This document shows positions 53,248 through 61,631 of a stretch of DNA of 64,000 nt, one piece after another. The position numbers and the translations under genes were made by a program. The notes beneath the pieces were generated by a model. The model was given only the letters and a program-made list of their open reading frames with translations, was not told the origin of the DNA and searched no databases. How positions within the stretch are numbered: the first letter of the stretch is position 1; every line of letters begins with the position of its first letter. Source of the DNA: Chitinivibrionia bacterium (GTDB lineage Bacteria > Fibrobacterota > Chitinivibrionia > Chitinivibrionales > Chitinivibrionaceae). Location of the stretch: assembly GCA_009779925.1 (NCBI GenBank), contig WRAZ01000004.1, positions 1 through 64,000 of the forward strand. Reading direction: 5' to 3'.

Positions 53248-53951
53248 TGTTCTTTGATGTGCTGACTTTGTTTCCGAATATGTTTGACGGAATTTTGAGC
53301 GAAAGTATTTTGGCTCGCGCGATAAAAAAAGATTTGATTACAGTAAAGACCGACAACATTCGCGATTACACTACCGACAAACATAACACCGCCGACGACG
53401 AAGCTTACGGCGGAGAGCCCGGAATGGTGATGAAACCCGAACCGACCGTAGCGGCGATAAAAGCGGCTAAAGAAAGACATAACGGCAAAAATTTTCGCAT
53501 AATTTATATGTCGCCGCACGGAAAAGTTATCGACCACGAAAAGGTTGTGGAACTTTCCAAGCTTGACGGAGCGGTGATTTTGTGCGGACACTACAAGGGA
53601 ATTGACCAGCGAGTTATAGACAAGTATGTGGACGAGGAATTATCGCTTGGCGATTTTGTGCTTTCGGGCGGAGAAATTCCTGCAATGGCTTTGATAGACG
53701 CGGTAAGCCGAATGATTGGCGGAGTGTTGGGGAACGGCGCAAGCGCAGGCAAGGATTCGCATTTCGACGGACTTTTGAGCGCGCCTTGCTACACGAGACC
53801 CGAAATTTTTGAAGAAATGAGCGTGCCGAGCGTTTTGATTTCGGGAAACCACGCAAACATTGCAAAGTGGCACGAAGAGGAAGCAAAGAGAATTACCAAA
53901 GAGAGGCGAGCCGACCTTTGGCAGAAATACGAAAGTAAAAGTAAAATATAA
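53247..53951 (+). CDS. trmD: tRNA (guanine-N1)-methyltransferase
   Basis: 234-aa SPOUT methyltransferase that makes m1G37 in tRNA and prevents frameshifting. FDVLTLFPNMFDGILSESI at the start, DDEAYGGEPGMVMKPEP near 50, LCGHYKGIDQRVID near 111 and the knot region ELSLGDFVLSGGEIPAMALIDAVSRMIGGVLG near 132-165 are all intact. It shares one base with rimM. Confidence 0.97.
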   Translation: MFFDVLTLFPNMFDGILSESILARAIKKDLITVKTDNIRDYTTDKHNTADDEAYGGEPGMVMKPEPTVAAIKAAKERHNGKNFRIIYMSPHGKVIDHEKVVELSKLDGAVILCGHYKGIDQRVIDKYVDEELSLGDFVLSGGEIPAMALIDAVSRMIGGVLGNGASAGKDSHFDGLLSAPCYTRPEIFEEMSVPSVLISGNHANIAKWHEEEAKRITKERRADLWQKYESKSKI

Positions 53952-53972
53952 AAGTACCTTTGGAGGGGAAAA

Positions 53973-54500
53973 GTGGATTTAATTAAACAGATTGAAAAGG
54001 GCTACATCAGAGAAGCCGCAAAAACAAATTTTTCAGCGGGAGATACGATTACTGTAAACTACCGCATTCAAGAGGGTAGCAAAACCCGTATTCAGAAATA
54101 CACGGGCGTGGTAATTCAGAAGAAAAACGGCTCCGGTATGAGCGCAACGTTTACAGTTCGCAAAGCGTCGGCAAACAGCGTTTTTGTCGAAAGAATTTTT
54201 GCTCTCAACTCACCGCTTATTGAAGCTATTGTTGTTGAAACAAGAGGAAAAGTTCGTCGCGCGAGAATTTACTATTTGAGAGAAAGAACAGGAAAATCCG
54301 CGAGAATTAAAGAATTGAAATCCGACAAAGTTTTGGCGGCGGCAATCGCAGAAAAAGCAGAAGCGGCACCCGCGGAAAAAATAGAAACGGTTGCAACGGC
54401 GCCTGTAGTAGAAACACCGACGGTTGAAACGCCTGTCGCTGTTGCGGAAACTGAAGCAGAAGCGACAAAAACGGAAGAAAAAGCAACTACCGAAGCTTAA
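53973..54500 (+). CDS. rplS: 50S ribosomal protein L19 with C-terminal extension
   Basis: Start is GTG 53973 after GGAGGGG. Residues 1-115 are normal L19 (SAGDTITVNYRIQEGSKTRIQKYTGVVIQKKNGSG and VRRARIYYLRERTGKSARIKE). Residues about 118-175 are an added low-complexity tail rich in Ala, Glu, Thr and Val (EAAPAEKIETVATAPVVETP). Typical L19 is about 115-120 aa, so the tail adds roughly 55. Last gene of the operon, followed by a terminator. Confidence 0.96.
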   Translation: MDLIKQIEKGYIREAAKTNFSAGDTITVNYRIQEGSKTRIQKYTGVVIQKKNGSGMSATFTVRKASANSVFVERIFALNSPLIEAIVVETRGKVRRARIYYLRERTGKSARIKELKSDKVLAAAIAEKAEAAPAEKIETVATAPVVETPTVETPVAVAETEAEATKTEEKATTEA

Positions 54501-54527
54501 TTAAAAACTTGAGTTGCATAATTTTTG

Positions 54528-54566
54528 AAGAAACGTCGCGAATTTGTCGAGGCGTTTCTTTTTTCT
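54528..54566 (+). terminator. Intrinsic terminator of rpsP-rplS operon
   Basis: AAGAAACG at 54528 pairs with CGTTTCTT ending at 54560, followed by TTTTTTC. Confidence 0.85.
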
Positions 54567-54585
54567 TTTGAGAAAGGTGTTTATT

Positions 54586-55041
54586 ATGAATACAAGCGAT
54601 TATCGTCCAAATGTTTGCATAGTTGTTCAGCACCCCGAAAACGGAAAATTGCTTCTGTGCCACAGATGCGGTTTTTTGCCGGGAGAGGGTTGGCAGTTCC
54701 CGCAAGGCGGCATAAACGAAGCGTTTCCTCTTGAGCAGGAAATGCGCAGAGAACTCAAAGAAGAAGCGGGAACGGATGAAGTCGATATTATAGCGATTTC
54801 TCACGGCGAGTATTTTTACGATTTCCCCGAACACGTTTACAAAAAACGCGGCGGCTTTAAAGGGCAAAGGCAAAAATGGGTGCTTGTTCGTCTTCGCGAC
54901 GAAAAATTCGTAAATGTGCATACCTCAAAACCCGAATTTGATACTTACGAATGGGTTTCACCGAAAATTGCTCTTATGCGCACGGTCGAATTTAAGCAAA
55001 GCATATATCACCAAGCGCTTACAGAATTAAATGTTTTGTAA
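54586..55041 (+). CDS. RppH-like Nudix RNA pyrophosphohydrolase
   Basis: 151-aa Nudix hydrolase, ATG 54586 chosen for GAAAGGTG. RPNVCIVVQHPENGKLLLCHR and GEGWQFPQGGINEAFPLEQEMRRELKEEAG (complete Nudix box at about 37-60) followed by FKGQRQKWVLVRL are typical of RppH/NudH, which trim 5' triphosphates of mRNA to start decay. Location directly after the ribosomal operon is independent of it because of the terminator. Confidence 0.88.
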   Translation: MNTSDYRPNVCIVVQHPENGKLLLCHRCGFLPGEGWQFPQGGINEAFPLEQEMRRELKEEAGTDEVDIIAISHGEYFYDFPEHVYKKRGGFKGQRQKWVLVRLRDEKFVNVHTSKPEFDTYEWVSPKIALMRTVEFKQSIYHQALTELNVL

Positions 55042-55066
55042 TTTAAGTTTTGCCCGACGAAATTAA

Positions 55067-56332
55067 TTAGCGAGAGATAATATCGTCGTTGCCGATTACG
55101 CGGTTTTTTCCGTTTTTCTTGGCAATGTAAAGTCGTCTGTCAGCAATTTCGAGCATTCCTTTTAACGTTGGCGCGATTTCATAACAGCATCCGACAGAAA
55201 TCGTAAATTTAATTTTCTTATCTTCATATTTAAGCTCCGTATCTTCTACGGATTTTCTTATGCGGTTTAGTGTTGCGAGCGCGTCTTCGCCGCTTGTTCC
55301 CGAAAGAAGAATGCAAAATTCTTCGCCGCCGAAACGCGCTACCAAATCCGATTGACGAATTTGCTCTTTAACTTTACCGCATAAAGCCACGATAGTCGCG
55401 TCGCCCGCGGAATGTCCATAAGTATCATTGATAGATTTGAAATTATCTATGTCGATTATAGCCAAAGCGATAGAAATATTGCCGCGCTTGAAATTAGCAA
55501 AAATATTTTCGCTTATATCATAAAAACTGCGACGGTTAAGAGTATTTGTAAGGGAATCGAAGCGCGCCATATCCTCCATTTGAAAGTAGGAAACCACATA
55601 GCGAAGAATTGTTCTTATTCTCATCTGAAAATATTCCAACGCTCCCGATGTGGCAAATTCTTTTTTAATGCAGTCCAGCACGCCCGAATGAAGCAGTTCG
55701 AGAGCTTCGTCAGTCTGTGTATTTTCGTTTATCAGGGCGATTATCGGGAAATCCGACTTGCCGTACTCTTCTCTTTGCTTGCGTATAAAGGTAAGCGCGT
55801 CTTCATTATCGCCGCTAATAAAAATTGTTCTTATTTTTTCGTCGCGCTCAAGAATATTACTTGCCGCCGCCACGTTTGTCGCCTCAACAACGCCCACTCC
55901 CAAAGCCGCAAGGTTTCGCGCCACCAATTTTCGCACAGCGCTGTCGTCCTCTATTAAAAGCACTTTTATATGCGAAACGGACGAAATATGACGAATAAGA
56001 TTAAGAATATAAGCAATATTTTTGCCGCCGTATCCGACAACCGTATCAACCAAATTATTATACAGAAGCAAATGTTTGCCTTGGATTGGAATATGATTGG
56101 TAACAAGGATTGTGGGAATTTTTGCCAGCGGCGCATAGGTATTCATAGAAAGCCGCATTGAAAGCACGAGCGCGCGAATACTATTTGGCGACTCTGTCTT
56201 CGCCGAGCCCAACGCCTCCTCAACGCTGTCGAAACAGCACACGTCCATTTGCAAATTGTCTTTAATTGCGGTTGCCAGATTTTGTGCATTCTGCTTATCA
56301 TTTTCAATAATATATATCTTTTCTCGTATCAA
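55067..56332 (-). CDS. Response regulator with GGDEF diguanylate cyclase domain
   Basis: 421-aa protein. A first receiver-like region (about 1-115) is degenerate, and a second (about 120-235, VLLIEDDSAVRKLVARNLAALGV) keeps the Asp pair but a later Asp is replaced in FISGDNEDA. The GGDEF domain (about 255-415) has LTNTLNRRSFYD and ARFGGEEFCILL, so cyclase activity is expected. TTG 56332 with AAAGAGG is preferred to ATG 56404, which lies across the divergent promoter region. It likely opposes the EAL protein at 41.8 kb. Confidence 0.85.
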   Translation of the reverse strand: MIREKIYIIENDKQNAQNLATAIKDNLQMDVCCFDSVEEALGSAKTESPNSIRALVLSMRLSMNTYAPLAKIPTILVTNHIPIQGKHLLLYNNLVDTVVGYGGKNIAYILNLIRHISSVSHIKVLLIEDDSAVRKLVARNLAALGVGVVEATNVAAASNILERDEKIRTIFISGDNEDALTFIRKQREEYGKSDFPIIALINENTQTDEALELLHSGVLDCIKKEFATSGALEYFQMRIRTILRYVVSYFQMEDMARFDSLTNTLNRRSFYDISENIFANFKRGNISIALAIIDIDNFKSINDTYGHSAGDATIVALCGKVKEQIRQSDLVARFGGEEFCILLSGTSGEDALATLNRIRKSVEDTELKYEDKKIKFTISVGCCYEIAPTLKGMLEIADRRLYIAKKNGKNRVIGNDDIISR

Positions 56333-56380
56333 ATTTGCCTCTTTTTTAATATTTTGTAAGTAAATATAATATATTGTACA

Positions 56381-56401
56381 GTGAAATAATGTATTTTTAC
56401 A
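56381..56401 (+). promoter_or_regulatory. Promoter-like motif for LolA-like operon
   Basis: GTGAAATAATGTATTTTTACA, a variant of the recurrent motif, 21 bp before the ATG of the LolA-like gene. Confidence 0.5.
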
Positions 56402-56421
56402 CATTAATGGAGGAAAATAAT

Positions 56422-57030
56422 ATGAAACGAAGTAAAAACGCTTATATTTTTCAAAAAATCACATTGACAATCATATTCTTGTTTGGCATCACTTTTGCGC
56501 AGTCGAACTTTTTGTCGATATTGGATAAATATTTGAATTCGCCTGTAGAAATTGAATTTGAGCAGAGAACTTTTTGGCACGTTCGTGAAAGAGAATCGCG
56601 AAATCGAGGAAACATTATTTTGGGAACAAACGACAGATTTAACATAACATCGGGCAGAATGCAATTTGTCAGCGACGGAACTACGTATTGGGAATTCAAC
56701 AATCGTCAAAGACAAGTAATTGTCCGCCGAATTACGCCGAATTTGCCCCTGACAATTCCAACGCAAATTTTAAGATTACTCAGAAACGCCCGGTTAACGC
56801 AGGGAAGCGCGCCGCAATCGATTTTATGGCAAGACGACGAAACGCGCAGAAACGGATTTGAGCGAGTAGAAGTTTTTTATGACGACAACCTTATTACTCG
56901 AATAATTTTAACCGACAGTGACCAGAATGTCAGCACCTACACATTCAACAGAACAACTTTTTTGACAACAATAAACGACAACGTCTTTGTATTTGAAATT
57001 CCGAGAGGGGCGCAAGTTCATGAGGATTAA
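56422..57030 (+). CDS. LolA-like outer-membrane lipoprotein carrier
   Basis: 202-aa protein with signal peptide about 1-28. ATG 56422 has GGAGG upstream. The pattern PVEIEFEQRTFWHVRERESRNRGNIILGTNDRFNITSGRMQFVSDGTTYWEFNNRQRQVIVRR matches the half-barrel LolA fold (aggregation of Phe/Tyr strands after a FEQ start). It would carry lipoproteins across the periplasm. It leads an operon with two outer-membrane proteins; its last 11 bp overlap the next gene. Confidence 0.82.
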   Translation: MKRSKNAYIFQKITLTIIFLFGITFAQSNFLSILDKYLNSPVEIEFEQRTFWHVRERESRNRGNIILGTNDRFNITSGRMQFVSDGTTYWEFNNRQRQVIVRRITPNLPLTIPTQILRLLRNARLTQGSAPQSILWQDDETRRNGFERVEVFYDDNLITRIILTDSDQNVSTYTFNRTTFLTTINDNVFVFEIPRGAQVHED

Positions 57031-58372
57031 AAAAATTGCGGCGCTTATCTTTTTCTGCGTTTTTTTTCTTTCGGCGCGCGGACTTTTGGACAGCGAAATT
57101 TTTAATGTAGAGCTAAGCGATAACCAGATTGTAGCCGTATCTCAATCAGGAGTAAGTTGGAAAACGATAAGCGACGGGGAATGGAACAGATTGGAATGCG
57201 ACTTGCCCTTAGACCAAAGATTTCTTTTTTGGCTGTCAAACAACATCGTAATTGGCGATGGCAATCATAATTTTGCAGTCAGATTAAACGTAAAACACGG
57301 AAATACAATTTCTTTTCTGCACTCGGGAACAATCAGAGACACTATTATTTCCGGAAAAAACAATCTGCTTGGCTATAACGGATTTTTTTATGACAACAGA
57401 TTTTTCTTTGCGATTGGAGACGGCGGAGTTGCTGTTTTGGGAAATGATGGTTTTGAAATAAAACCTGCTCCCGAAAATATCTCGGTAAATTCTATAAGTA
57501 ATGATTACCAAAGCTCAAGTTTTCTTGCAGTCTCGCCCGACGGCAAAATTTGGGAATGGGGAAATCCCGAAAATTTAGGCACATTAAATTTAGCGGAAGG
57601 TGAGCAAGTGATTAAATTTGTTAAAGATTTTGACAATACCTCGATTTTGATTTTGACCACCAATCCCGCTATTTTCGGACAAGAAATGCTTTATCGTTGG
57701 AGCAGAAGCGGCGGAACTGACGCTATTTTACGCCATCGTAATATTTTGAGGGTTATAACGACGCCCGACGGTTTTATTTACACATTAGACAATAACGGAA
57801 GATTGAGTGTTTGGGACAGAAACGGCAGAAGCAACACAAGTCAACAAGAAGAAATAATTGCAAGATTAGGCAAACTGAATATTCCGCCCGACTATATTTT
57901 AAATGACATTGCCGTTTTTGGTAATAATCGTGGATATTCGTTAGCATTTGCTTCCAACCGAGGTATTTTTTATTCGCCGAACGAAATTATCAAAACGCCG
58001 TTTGAACACTTTTACAAAAACATTCCGATAAGAAGCGGTCTCAGAGAAGTTTACGCCGAACCGGGGATACTCGCCGCAAACGACAGAGAAAGAAACAGAT
58101 ACGCAACTTTTCGCTACGCATTAGACAGACCCGACCGTATCACAATCGATATTTTTAACTATAATTTGGATTTTGTAGTAAGAATTGCCGAGAATGAATT
58201 CAGGCAAGCGGCAAGCGATGGCGTACATTCTACCAACGCGCGCGTTGACAGATGGGACGGCACAGTAAACAACAACGGAGGACGGCGAGCTCCTCCCGGA
58301 GTATATTTTTTCAAGATAACGACTCAAGAAGGAAGGCAATCTGCATTCGGAAGGATAGTGGTGGCACGATGA
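57020..58372 (+). CDS. Exported protein with FlgD-like C-terminal domain
   Basis: 450-aa protein, signal peptide about 1-19. The middle (about 25-350) has repeated short strands (FLAVSPDGKIWEWGNPENL, FIYTLDNNGRLSVWDRNG) that suggest a beta-propeller of unknown function. Residues about 370-450 carry an Ig-like segment, VDRWDGTVNNNGGRRAPPGVYFFKITTQEGRQSAFGRIVV, of the FlgD/type IX sorting style. ATG 57020 lies in the 3' end of the LolA-like gene. The following gene encodes a PorV-like barrel, which in type IX secretion systems handles such C-terminal domains. Confidence 0.75.
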   Translation: MRIKKIAALIFFCVFFLSARGLLDSEIFNVELSDNQIVAVSQSGVSWKTISDGEWNRLECDLPLDQRFLFWLSNNIVIGDGNHNFAVRLNVKHGNTISFLHSGTIRDTIISGKNNLLGYNGFFYDNRFFFAIGDGGVAVLGNDGFEIKPAPENISVNSISNDYQSSSFLAVSPDGKIWEWGNPENLGTLNLAEGEQVIKFVKDFDNTSILILTTNPAIFGQEMLYRWSRSGGTDAILRHRNILRVITTPDGFIYTLDNNGRLSVWDRNGRSNTSQQEEIIARLGKLNIPPDYILNDIAVFGNNRGYSLAFASNRGIFYSPNEIIKTPFEHFYKNIPIRSGLREVYAEPGILAANDRERNRYATFRYALDRPDRITIDIFNYNLDFVVRIAENEFRQAASDGVHSTNARVDRWDGTVNNNGGRRAPPGVYFFKITTQEGRQSAFGRIVVAR

Positions 58373-59547
58373 GACAGCAATGCGATATTAAAAATTTTAG
58401 ACGCAGAATTATTTCTATCTGTGAGAATAATGCAAAATATAAAAATTGCCTGAAACACGGCTTGGCGCTTAAAAATTCTGCGTCTAAAATTTTTAACACC
58501 GCATTGCTGGTGGTTGGCGTACTTTGTGGTGTAAGTTATGCTGCGGGGCTTGGTGCTTATTCGGGTGGGTTTGAGCGCATTCCTCTGACAACTGAGGCGT
58601 GGGCGCGCGGAAATGCCGTATCGGCAAATCCCGAATACGCCGCCGCTCATATAAATCCCGCAAAATTAGGTTTTGTGCAGGGATTTCAACTTTCTTTCGG
58701 CAATACAATAAGACCGTTAGGCAGATACGAAAACTTTTTGTCGGCGGAATATAAAATTCCCGATACTCGAATTGGCGTCGGCGGCGTTTTTGCGTACAGA
58801 GGAATATCCAACCTTGACGGTTTGCGCTACGAAGGCGAAATCTATAATTCTACAAGCTTCATAAATACCACGCTCAAACTGGGTGTGGGAGCAATAATTT
58901 CAAGAAATTGGTCTATGGGTTTCTCGGCAACTTGGTTTTATTCCAGAATGCCTGTCGCATTCATCCCCGACAGCCGCGACATAAAAACAAACACAAACAG
59001 CACAATAGGCGGACTTACGCTTATGGCAAAATATCGAAACCACAGAGGCTTTACGGGCGCAATAGGTATTCGCGACATTTTTTCTTACAGTGATTGGAGC
59101 TATAAAGAAGCAGACGAGCTTTTTATTAACACGATTATGGACACAATGCCAATGCTCTTTGTAGCGGCGGCGGAATATGAATTCACGGTATTGGACACTC
59201 AAACCGTAAAAGTCAGCGCGGACTTTAACGGATATTGGATAAACTCCTTTTTTCAGCGCTACGAACACGTCGCCTTGTCGATGAATTATGGCTTTGAATG
59301 GTCGCCAAACAAAGTAATTTCGTTCAGAACGGGAATCAGAGACATCCTGCTAAACCGCAATTTCTTCGCCGACCGCCCAACTTGGCGCGACGAAAACAAC
59401 CCACGCATCGGATTTGGAGTAGGCGTAAACTTAGAAACAATCCCCAATTGGAACCTATCCAGAAAATTCGGCGTAAATTACGCAGTAGCCAACAGCGGCG
59501 CCCAAGCAGGTTTAGAACATTCCGTGGACTTGGTATTCAGGTGGTAG
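58369..59547 (+). CDS. PorV/PorQ-like outer-membrane barrel with inserted N-terminal element
   Basis: 392-aa protein. Residues 60-392 have an aromatic beta-barrel pattern (GGFERIPLTTEAWARGNAVSANPEYAAAHINPAKLGFVQG near the start of the mature part, IGVGVGVNLETIPNW and VDLVFRW at the end) like PorV/UPF0164-type barrels. The signal peptide core ALLVVGVLCGVSYAAG starts only after residue 44. Residues 3-47 are encoded by a 135-bp palindromic element (58375-58509) of 45 codons. The ATG overlaps the previous stop by 4 bp. Gene boundaries otherwise normal. Confidence 0.75.
   Translation: MRQQCDIKNFRRRIISICENNAKYKNCLKHGLALKNSASKIFNTALLVVGVLCGVSYAAGLGAYSGGFERIPLTTEAWARGNAVSANPEYAAAHINPAKLGFVQGFQLSFGNTIRPLGRYENFLSAEYKIPDTRIGVGGVFAYRGISNLDGLRYEGEIYNSTSFINTTLKLGVGAIISRNWSMGFSATWFYSRMPVAFIPDSRDIKTNTNSTIGGLTLMAKYRNHRGFTGAIGIRDIFSYSDWSYKEADELFINTIMDTMPMLFVAAAEYEFTVLDTQTVKVSADFNGYWINSFFQRYEHVALSMNYGFEWSPNKVISFRTGIRDILLNRNFFADRPTWRDENNPRIGFGVGVNLETIPNWNLSRKFGVNYAVANSGAQAGLEHSVDLVFRW
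58375..58509. repeat. In-frame palindromic element with 36-bp arms
   Basis: Left arm 58375-58410 and right arm 58474-58509 are inverted repeats matching at 34 of 36 bases (core TTAAAAATTTTAGACGCAGA). Spacer is 63 bp. The total of 135 bp equals 45 codons, and the reading frame is open whichever way the element is oriented. It sits between the start codon and the signal peptide core. It resembles in-gene palindromic elements such as those known in Rickettsia, or an invertible segment. Confidence 0.85.
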
Positions 59548-60047
59548 AACACGAAAAATATATGCAAGCGGCGTTCGACGAAGCGCAAAAAGCATTCGCT
59601 AATGACGAAGTTCCGATAGGCGCGGTTGTCGTTAGAAATGGCGAAATAATCGGGCGTGGCTTTAACAAAATAGAGCTTTTGCAAGACCCTACCGCCCACG
59701 CGGAAATTATTGCAATTCGCGAAGCGGCGACAACAATCGGAACTTGGATTTTAGACGAATGCGACCTTTATGTCAGCGTTGAGCCGTGCATTATGTGCTT
59801 GGGGGCGGTGTTTCAGTCGCGGATAAAAAGCATAATTTACGGCACAGGCAACAGCAGATTTGGCGCAATAACAGATAAGAATTACATAGAATTGGCAAAA
59901 ACAGCATATATGCGCGAACCGCAAATTATTTCCATCGGCGGTGAATACGAAGAAAAATGCCGAGATTTACTGCAAACTTTTTTTCGACAAATCAGAATTA
60001 AAAATAAAAGTGAAAAAAACGAGATTGTGAAATTCGCGGAGGAGTGA
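59541..60047 (+). CDS. tadA: tRNA adenosine deaminase
   Basis: 168-aa zinc deaminase that makes inosine at tRNA position 34. VEHEKYMQAAFDEAQKAFANDEVPIGAVVV starts the family, DPTAHAEIIAIREAA carries the HAE active site and EPCIMCLGAV the PCxxC zinc ligands. GTG 59541 is chosen because family N-termini align there; it overlaps the upstream stop by 7 bp. Normal length for TadA. Confidence 0.92.
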   Translation: MVEHEKYMQAAFDEAQKAFANDEVPIGAVVVRNGEIIGRGFNKIELLQDPTAHAEIIAIREAATTIGTWILDECDLYVSVEPCIMCLGAVFQSRIKSIIYGTGNSRFGAITDKNYIELAKTAYMREPQIISIGGEYEEKCRDLLQTFFRQIRIKNKSEKNEIVKFAEE

Positions 60048-60142
60048 AATTACTACTCCTCAAATCCGAACTTATCTTTGAATAAGAAACGTAAGATACT
60101 ATCAGCCTTTTTGTTTTTGTTTGATTTGCGTTTTTTTTTGAT

Positions 60143-60802
60143 TTACCCTTGACTTTTAGAGTGGTTTGTTTGTATATTATTTATGTTAGGGTTTGTAGAA
60201 TTGAAAAAATCCCGCAAACCGTAATCTATAAAAGGCGGCTTTGTTTCTTCCCCTCGGTGGTGACCGAGTGCCGGTTGAACAAGGTCGCTTTTTGCGTATA
60301 TTTCCATATCGCTGACAACCGCCGTTCGCACATTGTTTTGCCCGTCAATTGTTTCAGGAATAGCAAATCGTATGTAATATCCATTTGCGCCATCAGTGAA
60401 TTTGTTCACATAATGATGGTATTCCTTAAAGTTCGGGTGTTCTTTGTGTCCCGCAAATTTAATTTCAGATTCCGACCACGCTTTAATAGAAGTTTTGTAC
60501 AAATTCGGTAGATTTTTAATAATGCGCGTCATCAAATATCTGTTACTGCCGATTATCTCACCAACTCTGCCAATAGGAAAAACAACAGCGCGACCATCAA
60601 AGTGCTCTATTTCTCCGAATTCTTTTACGATATTTTTCGCCTCTGTTTTTGTCAAATCTTTTTCAACATTTATTACAATTGGATTCATATTGTTTAATTT
60701 GTTTATGATATTCAAACGCTCCGCTACTTTTTTCGGAGACATATCAAAATCTTTTATCGAGTTTATCCTTAAATCTTCACTGCTAAAATTTTTTTCAAGC
60801 AT
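60143..60802 (-). CDS. Putative PBECR-like nuclease-domain protein
   Basis: 219-aa protein, no signal or membrane segment. The block LPNLYKTSIKAWSESEIKFAGHKEHPNFKEYHHYVNKFTDGANGYYIRFAIPET (about 95-150) resembles the phage-associated barnase-EndoU-ColicinE5/RelE-like nuclease group (PBECR) found as toxin or phage polymorphic domains. Here it stands alone, without the large carrier protein usual for the family. Own promoter-like motif upstream. It opens the accessory region at the right end. Assignment is by motif feel and should be treated as tentative. Confidence 0.5.
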   Translation of the reverse strand: MLEKNFSSEDLRINSIKDFDMSPKKVAERLNIINKLNNMNPIVINVEKDLTKTEAKNIVKEFGEIEHFDGRAVVFPIGRVGEIIGSNRYLMTRIIKNLPNLYKTSIKAWSESEIKFAGHKEHPNFKEYHHYVNKFTDGANGYYIRFAIPETIDGQNNVRTAVVSDMEIYAKSDLVQPALGHHRGEETKPPFIDYGLRDFFNSTNPNINNIQTNHSKSQG

Positions 60803-60832
60803 AAAAATCCTTGTTTTTTATAATTTCGAAGA

Positions 60833-60850
60833 CGAAAATACTATTTGCGC
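60833..60850 (-). promoter_or_regulatory. Promoter-like motif for PBECR-like gene
   Basis: Minus strand GCGCAAATAGTATTTTCG, 31 bp before the ATG. Confidence 0.6.
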
Positions 60851-61061
60851 TATTTGTAAAACAAATTTAATTAAAAATACTTACTATTAATAATTCACAA
60901 TTTCCCGCAATTCTCCCCCATTTCCCCAAAGCCCGAAACTATATTAAACAGACACAAATCCCGCATTTTCTTTCACCAATTGAAAACACGCATTGATACA
61001 AAAAAATCTAAGATAAAAATCTTTGAAACTCCGCTTGTGTATTGGGGTTATAAGCGATTTT

Positions 61062-61392
61062 AAGTGTAGGAATTTAAACCAACGTTTATTTTCCTATGCT
61101 TAATATATTACAAACTTTTGCTTTTTGCACAAATTTTTTACAAATCATTTTCTTTTATGAAAACCGACAAAGTTTTAGTGTCAACTTTCAATGTTTTTGC
61201 CATTTTTCGCCTATCCAATTGTTGATTTTCAGCTCGTTTTTGGTGCAGTAATTTTCAATCTCAAACATCTGATTTTGAGTTGTTTGTTTGTCGGTACTTA
61301 CCCGAATATATCCGTAAATCATAAAAAATCCTCCTTAAAAAAATTGGGTTAAAAGTGTAGGAAAATAAACGTTGGTTTAAATTCCTACACTT
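61062..61392. mobile_element. 331-bp segment between perfect 35-bp inverted repeats
   Basis: 61062-61096 (starting AAGTGTAGGAATTTAAACC) is repeated exactly and inverted at 61358-61392. The segment contains a truncated serine recombinase gene on the minus strand. The right arm itself has AGTGTAGGAA and TTCCTACACT at its ends, so each arm is partly palindromic. It may be an invertible segment, or the remnant of an insertion element. The rest of the 61.0-61.6 kb gap shows no other gene. Confidence 0.7.
61188..61322 (-). pseudogene. Truncated serine recombinase (resolvase N-terminus)
   Basis: 44-aa ORF starting at ATG 61322 after a strong AAGGAGG. IYGYIRVSTDKQTTQNQMFEIENYC is the resolvase/invertase N-terminal block with the catalytic Ser in RVST. 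The frame stops soon after (IGEKWQKH), before the rest of the catalytic core and the DNA-binding domain. It lies inside the 35-bp inverted repeats. A frameshift or deletion is the likely reason. Confidence 0.8.
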
Positions 61393-61587
61393 TTAGGTGA
61401 AGTGAAAATATATGAGAGGTTGGAATATGGGTAAAAAAATTAAAACTAAAGTAAAGCACGAAGTCAAGGTTCAAAAGATATTTATCAAAAACTCTTTTTT
61501 GAGAGGGATTTTGTGTTGTTGTTTGGCTGTTCAAGGAATTTGGACGGTCTTTGTTTGTTTTGGTCAAAAAATGGTTTCAAATATAAA

Positions 61588-61631
61588 TTTAACTTTGCCG
61601 AGAAAATTTCGGCAGGAAGGTGGTTTCTTAT
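61588..61631 (+). promoter_or_regulatory. Hairpin next to ribosome-binding site
   Basis: TTTAACTTTGCCGAGAAAATTTCGGC followed by AGGAAGGTGG. The same arrangement (TTTAACTTTGCCG, GAAA, CGGC, GGAAGGT) precedes the start at 21239, so the two leaders share a 5' translation element. Confidence 0.6.

Noticed and set aside
58324-58650. 108-aa minus-strand ORF over the PorV-like gene start
   Set aside because: It exists only because the palindromic element is open in both orientations and has no ribosome-binding site.
60803-61060. Possible gene in the AT-rich gap after the PBECR-like gene
   Set aside because: Stops in all frames on both strands apart from very short ORFs without ribosome-binding sites.
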